Under the pieces are notes generated by a model, which was not told the DNA's origin, did not search any database, and was given only the letters and a program-made list of their open reading frames with translations. The translations under genes and the position numbers were made by a program. Below are positions 14,495 to 16,848 of a stretch of DNA of 16,848 nt, piece after piece. How positions within the stretch are numbered: position 1 is the stretch's first letter; the number at the start of each line of letters is the position of its first letter. The stretch comes from Enterococcus diestrammenae (GTDB taxonomy: Bacteria > Bacillota > Bacilli > Lactobacillales > Enterococcaceae), in the NCBI RefSeq assembly GCF_009933255.1, contig NZ_MAEI01000030.1, forward strand, positions 1-16,848. Direction: 5' to 3'.

Positions 14495-15580
14495 ATGACA
14501 ACAACACCAGCAATCGTTTGTAACCAGACTGCTGAAAAAATTTTGCAGGAAGGCCAGGCTGAGTTGACGTCGCCCGCAGAAACGAAGACTTTACGGGATC
14601 CTTATGGCCGGGTCCATGACTATATTCGGATTTCTATCACCGATCGTTGCAATCTTCGCTGTGTCTATTGCATGCCAGAAGAAGGGCTGCCGTTTTTCCC
14701 AACAGATAAAGTTCTTAGCGGCGACGAAATCATTCAGATGGTAGAAAACTTCGCCCGTATGGGAATTAGCAAAATTCGCCTGACTGGTGGGGAACCATTG
14801 TTGCGACGGGATATATTGGAAATTGCACAGGGCATCGCCAATGTGCCGGGCATCACGGATTTGTCGGTCACCACCAATGGTCTGGCCTTGTCGCGTTTGG
14901 CAAAACCGCTGTGGGAGGCGGGCGTCAAACGGCTGAACATCAGCTTGGATACCTTTGATGCTGCTCGTTATAAAACTATTACTCGTGGCGGTAAGCTGGC
15001 AAAAGTCTTGAAGGGACTGGAGGTTGCCAGTACCTTACCTTTTGAGCAAATAAAAATCAATACGGTGGTCATTCGTGGTCAAAATGAAGACGAACTAACT
15101 GCTTTTCTTCGATATACGTTCGATCATCCGGTGAATGTTCGTTTCATCGAATTTATGCCCATTGGGACGGAGCGTAAACAGTGGGAATCTCAGTATTACG
15201 GCATCGAGGGCGTTTTTGAGATCTGCCGCCAAAATGGTTGGGACTATGCCCCCATTGATTATGCAGGCAATGGCCCCTCAGAAAACTACCAAATTCGCGG
15301 CGCTCGTGGCAGTTTTGGCTTAATTCATCCGGTCAGCTGCCAGTTTTGTGAAGGCTGCAACCGCCTGCGAGTGACGGCGGACGGCTGTTTGAAATCTTGC
15401 CTTTTTTGGGATGATGAAGACAGTATTCGGGAAAGTATTGGCGATTTTGAGGCCTTTAGCAAAAAGGTTCACCAAGTTTTAGCCGTGAAACCGAAAAATC
15501 ACGAGATGGCTTTGGCCCGCCAAGAGGAGGTCAAAGACAAAAAGCCCACCTGGCGTCATATGAGTCAGATAGGTGGGTGA
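14495..15580 (+). CDS. moaA: MoaA, radical SAM GTP 3',8-cyclase
   Basis: A 361-residue radical SAM enzyme that starts molybdenum-cofactor synthesis from GTP. The ATG at 14495 is preferred because GGAGG (14481-14485) lies nine bases upstream; an ATG at 14486 directly abuts that site. The first cluster motif is TDRCNLRCVYCMPEEG with Cys52, Cys56 and Cys59; RLTGGEPLLR follows at 95-104. The second cluster is Cys285, Cys288 and Cys302. The C terminus ends in Gly-Gly, which is needed in MoaA for catalysis. The conserved LRDPYGRVHDY core begins only at residue 33, so the N terminus is about 30 residues longer than usual. It is the last gene of the moaEDA group. Confidence 0.96.
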   Translation: MTTTPAIVCNQTAEKILQEGQAELTSPAETKTLRDPYGRVHDYIRISITDRCNLRCVYCMPEEGLPFFPTDKVLSGDEIIQMVENFARMGISKIRLTGGEPLLRRDILEIAQGIANVPGITDLSVTTNGLALSRLAKPLWEAGVKRLNISLDTFDAARYKTITRGGKLAKVLKGLEVASTLPFEQIKINTVVIRGQNEDELTAFLRYTFDHPVNVRFIEFMPIGTERKQWESQYYGIEGVFEICRQNGWDYAPIDYAGNGPSENYQIRGARGSFGLIHPVSCQFCEGCNRLRVTADGCLKSCLFWDDEDSIRESIGDFEAFSKKVHQVLAVKPKNHEMALARQEEVKDKKPTWRHMSQIGG

Positions 15581-15584
15581 AGAA

Positions 15585-15620
15585 ACAAACAGCGCTACTC
15601 CGGGGAGTGGCGCTGTTTGT
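15585..15620 (+). terminator. Hairpin after moaA, probable terminator
   Basis: A 16-bp stem (15585-15600 with 15605-15620, one G.U pair, loop CGGG) lies five bases after the moaA stop. The following bases are only moderately T-rich (GTTTAGTTTT some 15 bases on), so termination may be less efficient than at the other terminators here. Confidence 0.7.
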
Positions 15621-15672
15621 GGTTGAGTTAGTTTAGTTTTCCAGTAAAAATATTAAGTTATCATTTTTGAAA

Positions 15673-15969
15673 TTATCTGCCTAAACGCCTTTCAGCAAGT
15701 TGATAGACCTCTTCATCATCACGTTTGCCGACAACAATAATTTCAATAATCTCGATTCCCAAATCAGATTGTCTAAAAACAACTCTTAATCCAAGCTTTT
15801 TATGCTTTAACTTGCGACAATCAGCCAGCTTTCCTCGCAATTGCTGGCCTGTCTGCATCCCTGATTGCTCAATTTTGAGCATCGACTTACGAATGTGGAT
15901 TTTTTGGCTATTATCAAGTTTTTCGTAGTCTTGTAGTGAATCTTTCGTAAATTTGATTTTGAAAGTCAT
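15673..15969 (-). CDS. RelE/ParE-superfamily toxin of a type II toxin-antitoxin pair
   Basis: A 98-residue basic protein with the RelE-like layout: an N-terminal KIKFTKDSLQDYEKL strand and helix, a GKLADCRKLKHKKLGLRVVF core and a C-terminal EIIEIIVVGKRDDEEVYQLA strand with basic residues. RelE family members cut mRNA at the ribosome, and ParE relatives poison gyrase; which applies here is not decided. The ATG at 15969 is chosen because it overlaps the antitoxin stop in ATGA; a TTG at 15975 is an alternative. The gene runs leftward toward the moaA hairpin. Confidence 0.87.
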   Translation of the reverse strand: MTFKIKFTKDSLQDYEKLDNSQKIHIRKSMLKIEQSGMQTGQQLRGKLADCRKLKHKKLGLRVVFRQSDLGIEIIEIIVVGKRDDEEVYQLAERRLGR

Positions 15970-16205
15970 TCCCAACCATCCTCAACTTGATCCAAATCCT
16001 CCCGCCAATCCTTACCCATTACAGTTTCTGAACTATAGTATTTTTTCGTAGATAGTTCAAAAGGAATTTTCTGTTTTGCTACGATTTGTTTAAAGTAGAT
16101 ATTTATTGCTGTTGTAAAATCCAAGCCCAATTCTTCCAATGTTTCAGCAGTTGCTTTTTTCAATTCAGAATCTAGATTAACGTTTAATCTTTCTTTAGTA
16201 GCCAA
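15966..16205 (-). CDS. RelB/DinJ-family antitoxin
   Basis: A 79-residue protein with the N-terminal ribbon-helix-helix pattern of RelB/DinJ antitoxins: LNVNLDSELKKATAETLEELGLDFTTAINIYFKQIV. This part would bind DNA as a dimer, and the acidic C-terminal tail (REDLDQVEDGWE) would wrap and block the toxin. The start codon is TTG at 16205; a stop lies three codons upstream in frame, so no longer start exists, and the ribosome binding site is weak. Promoter and a promoter-spanning inverted repeat lie just upstream, consistent with autoregulation by the toxin-antitoxin complex. Confidence 0.9.
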   Translation of the reverse strand: MATKERLNVNLDSELKKATAETLEELGLDFTTAINIYFKQIVAKQKIPFELSTKKYYSSETVMGKDWREDLDQVEDGWE

Positions 16206-16224
16206 GGTTATTCATCTCACTTTC

Positions 16225-16256
16225 CATACACCAATTATACTCCAAAAAGGTGTATG
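16225..16256. promoter_or_regulatory. Inverted-repeat operator over the toxin-antitoxin promoter
   Basis: CATACACC (16225-16232) and GGTGTATG (16249-16256) are perfect 8-base arms with a 16-base spacer. The repeat spans the -10 box of the antitoxin promoter, with one arm between -35 and -10 and the other near the transcription start. That position fits binding by two RelB-type dimers. Confidence 0.7.
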
Positions 16257-16262
16257 AAACAA
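16234..16262 (-). promoter_or_regulatory. Promoter of the toxin-antitoxin pair
   Basis: On the minus strand TTGTTT (16262-16257), a 17-base spacer and TATAAT (16239-16234) form a good promoter, with the -10 box 29 bases before the TTG start of the antitoxin. Confidence 0.75.
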
Positions 16263-16487
16263 ATCTAGAATCCAAATAATGAATATTTTGCTTAGAATAC
16301 TTAAATAAGAGAATGTCATATAAACATCTTTTTTAGATAGGCTTTTATGAGTTGTTTACGGCTTTCTAACTTACTCTGACGAAGGGTGGCAGTGTTGTCA
16401 AGCTGCTCAAAAAAAGCGCCGAGTCAAATGAATGTTCGGAATTTGGCCATATCCTATGAGGGATATGCAGAAATTTTCAGAATTCTT

Positions 16488-16516
16488 TTGACATCATTTC
16501 TGACATTCTCTATAAT
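16488..16516 (+). promoter_or_regulatory. Consensus promoter of the second T-box leader
   Basis: TTGACA (16488-16493), a 17-base spacer and TATAAT (16511-16516) match the sigma-A consensus exactly, as in the metNIQ leader. An inverted repeat CATATCC/GGATATG (16448-16467) lies 20 bases upstream of the -35 box. Confidence 0.9.
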
Positions 16517-16836
16517 AACGAAAACAACATAATGACTGCTTTGAAAAGAAGAGTACGAAGCGTGGATTTTTACAGAGAGCTCCGAGGGGTGAAAAGGGGC
16601 ATTTGAAGCGTTTGGGAAGATGGTCTTTGAGCAGACGAGGGCGAACGCCTCCCACCAAGTTTGGTGGAGTCGCTAGTTCTCGACGGGTGCGCCCGCTATT
16701 GCGCCACGGTCTTGCAAGCCAATGCTTATTCTTGGTTGCAGTACCTGGTGAGGTTGGTCCAGTGATGGGCCGACGAATAAAGGTGGTCCCGCGAATAGTC
16801 GTCCTTTCATACATTTTTTGTATGGAAGGCTTTTTG
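16517..16836 (+). promoter_or_regulatory. Second T-box riboswitch leader (likely tRNA-Met), downstream gene outside window
   Basis: The same landmarks as the metNIQ leader occur in order: GCTTTGAAAAGAAGAGTAC (16538-16556), AGAGAG, GGTGAAAAGG, the specifier strand GGAAGATGGTCTTTGAGC (16615-16632) identical to that of the first leader, and the T-box AAGGTGGTCCCGCG (about 16780-16793). The bulge is again UGGU, asking for a tRNA with discriminator A. The specifier ATG would be at 16620-16622. Since both leaders share specifier strand and bulge, both should sense the same tRNA. The controlled gene starts beyond the right edge and cannot be named. Confidence 0.88.
16803..16836 (+). terminator. Regulated terminator of the second T-box
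   Basis: CCTTTCATAC (16803-16812) pairs with GTATGGAAGG (16820-16829), one G.U pair, loop ATTTTTT, followed by a T run. The CCTTT of the 5' arm can instead pair with AAAGG of the T-box to form the antiterminator. Confidence 0.88.
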
Positions 16837-16848
16837 TTTGCCCAGCAT

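Noticed and set aside
16494..16814. 106-codon open frame on the minus strand over the second T-box
   Set aside because: It covers a structured leader RNA with clear T-box motifs and has no family features or start signals.
1..16848. CRISPR array or large direct repeats
   Set aside because: No regularly spaced repeats were seen by reading the window; the only long similarity is between the two T-box leaders.

Overview
The window looks like chromosomal DNA of a low-GC Gram-positive bacterium of the order Lactobacillales, most likely an enterococcus or a close relative. The signs are AGGAGG-type ribosome binding sites, TTG starts, consensus TTGACA-17-TATAAT promoters, T-box control of methionine uptake instead of a SAM riboswitch, and a tRNA gene without encoded CCA. 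The genus is inferred from overall gene style and not proven.

Layout. Bases 1-65 are the 3' end of a group II intron (part of domain V plus domain VI); the rest lies off the left edge. A lone tRNA-Thr(CGU) with its own promoter and terminator follows (294-366). Next come a small DUF2187-like protein (693-929) and a rightward set of three genes: a RodA-type SEDS glycosyltransferase, a Spx/ArsC-like protein and a GcvH-like lipoyl carrier (1182-3119). About 600 bases without a convincing gene precede a POT-family di/tripeptide transporter, dtpT (3777-5237). A complete T-box leader (about 5340-5673) controls metNIQ, the methionine ABC importer (5797-8460), which ends at a strong terminator. On the minus strand lie moeB, an AraC-family regulator and a GH36 alpha-galactosidase, transcribed in that order (13081 down to 8730). 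Divergent from moeB is a molybdopterin set moaC, moaE, moaD, moaA (13191-15580). A leftward RelBE-type toxin-antitoxin pair (16205 down to 15673) follows. A second T-box leader (about 16517-16836) with the same apparent specifier runs off the right edge toward an unseen gene.

How the genes work together. The moa genes plus moeB cover early molybdenum-cofactor synthesis: MoaA and MoaC make cPMP, MoaD and MoaE form MPT synthase, and MoeB activates the MoaD C-terminal Gly-Gly. Metal insertion (MoeA/MogA), molybdate uptake and the client enzyme are not in the window. The araC regulator overlaps the end of moeB by 4 bases, which ties the sugar regulator physically to a cofactor gene. DtpT and MetNIQ both serve nitrogen and amino-acid supply. 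The two T-boxes suggest a methionine regulon sensed through uncharged tRNA-Met.

I did not find a clearly new biological system. The most unusual points are the moeB-araC-aga arrangement, the paired T-boxes, the promoter-spanning operator of the toxin-antitoxin pair, the divergent C-terminal domain of MoeB, and the A.C mismatch in the tRNA-Thr anticodon stem.
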